DNA from: Delphinus delphis
Taxonomy: Eukaryota; Chordata; Mammalia; Artiodactyla; Delphinidae
Assembly (NCBI RefSeq): GCF_949987515.2
Contig: NC_082696.1
Location: 1,821,501-1,885,500 of the forward strand
Direction of reading: 5' to 3'
DNA: 64,000 bases
A program made the translations under genes and the position numbers. This document shows, piece by piece, positions 61,901 to 64,000 of the stretch; positions within the stretch are counted from its first letter, which is position 1; each line of letters opens with the position of its first letter. The notes beneath the pieces were generated by a model that saw only the letters and a program-made list of their open reading frames with translations, was not told the DNA's origin and searched no databases.

Positions 61901-64000
61901 CTGTCCCTGGCTCTCTGGGCACCCGTGTCCCCCAGCTCCCTCTTCTAGGCCGAAATAGACGCAGGAGCTGACAGTGGTCCTGCCCAGCTGCTGCGGTCTG
62001 CGCCTGTCCTGTGGAGAAACTCGGTTACTGCTGTCCTGCTGTATTGCGGCTTCGAATCCGCCCCAAAGGCCTCGTCCCACTGACGGGGTTCCTAAGCTTG
62101 GCAAGCAGGGGAGGGGCAGTTTGAGAGCGGAGCTCGCCACAGTCACATCCACCTGCTTTCGGGCCAGCCCTTTAAGCCCTCGGGGGGCGACTAGGCGCCG
62201 TGGCAGTCTCAGGTTGTCACCACGAGGGGGCTGGCCTAGGATTACGCAGCGCGCAGACGGGTCCTGTTCTGCGAACACATCCCTCACACCCGCAGGATCT
62301 GCCGACACGCCGGTGGGCACTCCCAGGTGAGGACCGTGCGTGCGCTGAGCCTGGGCCCCCACCCTGCTCCCCGCCACGTCACGCGGGATCGCCCCTGCTG
62401 CTCTAACGCCCCTCTTCGCAGGAACGCGAAAGTCACGTGAGTCAAGGGGAGCGGAAACTGATTTGTTTGTCACGTTAGGGAGTTTTCACCATTTTAGAAG
62501 ATTCTGCCTCCACTGGCTACGCTGCTCACGATATCTGAGCTGTGAATACGAAACACTTCTGTGCTCTGCTGCTTCCGCAGCTGCCACGTTCGTGCAGGTG
62601 TCACACACAACAGGTCCACTTAGCCCTTCTGTTTAAGTCGTCTCCCATCTCTCTGCTGATCCGTCTATCGTGGGTCTAATTGTGTGGTTGATGGTGTGTG
62701 ATTCCTCCACGCAGCGCCCCTCCCACCCCCAGCGCTGGCCCCTCGGGTCCCCGGGGAGCCGTGTCCCGGCGGCTGGGACTTGGGGAGCAGCCCACGGCTC
62801 CTGCATCGCGCGGCTGCCCCCCTCCCGTCGTGGGCACCTAGAAGGCACACTCGGGAGGTGGGTGCCCTGGAGGGGTGCAGAGTGCCCAGCCCGAGACACT
62901 GGCGGCCACTGTGGAGCGGAGGCCCTCCTCTGGGCTGGGACCAGCGTGTCCCGTCCTTCCTGGAGGGGCTGGCTGTGCCTGGGCGTTGACCCGGACCCAC
63001 TGCGACCCACTCCCCGAGCTGTGCACAGAATCTCCGCCAGGGTCCTCAGCTCTTCGCTTCGTCTTTGGGTGTTATCGCTTTCATTTCCGCGTGTAGAAAA
63101 GATCTAAACCATTCTGATCTAAATCAGAATGCACATCTTCCGCGCGGCTCTGGGATTCCTCTTGCCCGGAGCGTGGCAGCCCTTGCGGGGTCTTCCCACC
63201 CGGGCAACCCCCTCTCCCGCTCATCTTCCTCCCTCCCCGACAGGGCCAGGCCAGGGCCAGGCCTCACGGACCAGGCTCCCGGAGGCTGGGGTCACGCCCT
63301 CTGTGAGACCGGTGACGAGACCCTGGTCCTCTCTCGGGGACGCCCGCGTGTTCCCTGCTGCGGAGCTACAGTTTCTTCCTGCTGGGACACGGGTGGCCAC
63401 ACCGCACTAAGCAGCTGAGGCCTCCACGCTCACCTGCCCGCAGGGCCCTGCACCGGGCAGCTCCCTCCTGAGCACCGTCCTCTCTGGGCACGTGCCAAAC
63501 CCTCGGAGCAATGGGGTGATGTGGGGAGAGCCACGTGGACGGTCCACCCTTGTGGACGGCCCTCTGCAGCCTGGCGGGCCTGTAGCAATGCTCAGATGCT
63601 CTGAGAAGCAGTGGAAAGTCCGTTACTGCACTGACAGCCCGCTCAGCCGCCGGCGGCAACGGGGCTGCACCTGTCCCAGGAGGGATGTGGGGACAGCCAG
63701 GACCACAGCCAGGAACAACGACGGGGTGTGTTTCCCACGTTCGCAGCTGCCGGGCTTCAGGGGGATAAAGCTGCCCCGCTCTCCTCTCCAAGTCCGCAGG
63801 GCCCCCCAGTTCTGTCCGCAGGCCCCAGGGTTGAGGGCCGGGGTCCCCCCTCGAGTCTCCATCATGCTCGGCCCCCTGACATGGGCTCGAACAGGTCCTC
63901 GTGAGGGGGAATAAGGACACACAGTCACCTGCTCTTTGCGGGGTGCGTGCACCCGGCACCCCATTACACCCCATCTGTGCCGAACGAGAGGACAGGTTCG
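58901..64000. other. GC-rich DNA, no gene recognised
   Basis: Long overlapping open frames occur on both strands (for example a 300-codon frame at 60997-61899, +), but none shows a domain or conserved motif. A 31-base segment at 62296-62326 has good acceptor and donor borders. No named repeats were identified. Confidence 0.4.

Noticed and set aside
56000..64000. KIF25 exons on the minus strand
   Set aside because: Expected from human gene order, but no kinesin P-loop, switch or C-terminal motor motif could be found in either strand.

Overview
The window is mammalian nuclear DNA, almost certainly from a cetacean. Two tRNA-Glu-derived SINEs of the cetartiodactyl CHR type (about 7.14 kb and 46.13 kb), both with clean target-site duplications, and several L1 3' ends of the whale/artiodactyl kind point to this. 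The 46 kb copy has the sequence common in whales and dolphins. A toothed whale is likely but not proven. Nothing bacterial or viral is present apart from old LTR remnants.

One protein gene is confidently recognised: FRMD1, a FERM-domain protein and paralogue of FRMD6/willin. It lies on the + strand, with coding sequence from 39066 to 55254 in 12 coding exons. All exons join in frame with GT-AG borders and give a protein of 562 residues, or 550 from the second in-frame ATG. No disabling mutation is seen. An acceptor at 39033 followed by an in-frame stop implies at least one upstream untranslated exon. In human, FRMD1 sits near the 6q27 telomere between KIF25 and DACT2. No exon of either neighbour was found here. 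The many GC-rich minisatellites fit a subtelomeric position.

Layout: 1-18 kb is intergenic, with MIR pairs, L1 fragments, LTR remnants (4.9, 9.2 and 12.6 kb), MER5A, a GAT/GGT array and a 31-bp minisatellite. At 18.1-19.65 kb is a CpG island with GC boxes, a CCAAT box, a hexamer array and two splice-compatible candidate exons. From 19.7 to 39 kb is GC-rich intergenic DNA with a 33-bp minisatellite (21.6 kb), an 83-bp triplication (29.4 kb) and a 2.1-kb 5'-truncated L1 (35.2 kb). From 39 to 55.3 kb is FRMD1, whose introns carry a donor-containing duplication, a CA-rich tract, a nested SINE/L1M, a pyrimidine array and a striking 10-bp repeat array. A hAT-type element follows the stop codon at 55.66 kb. 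From 56 to 64 kb is GC-rich DNA with another CpG island (58.2-58.9 kb).

Many long open frames exist in the GC-rich parts. They look like chance frames in stop-poor DNA or frames through tandem repeats, so they are not annotated as genes. I found no clearly new biological system. The best leads are the 18-19 kb island with its candidate exons and the FRMD1 intron 10 decamer array with DR4-like spacing.
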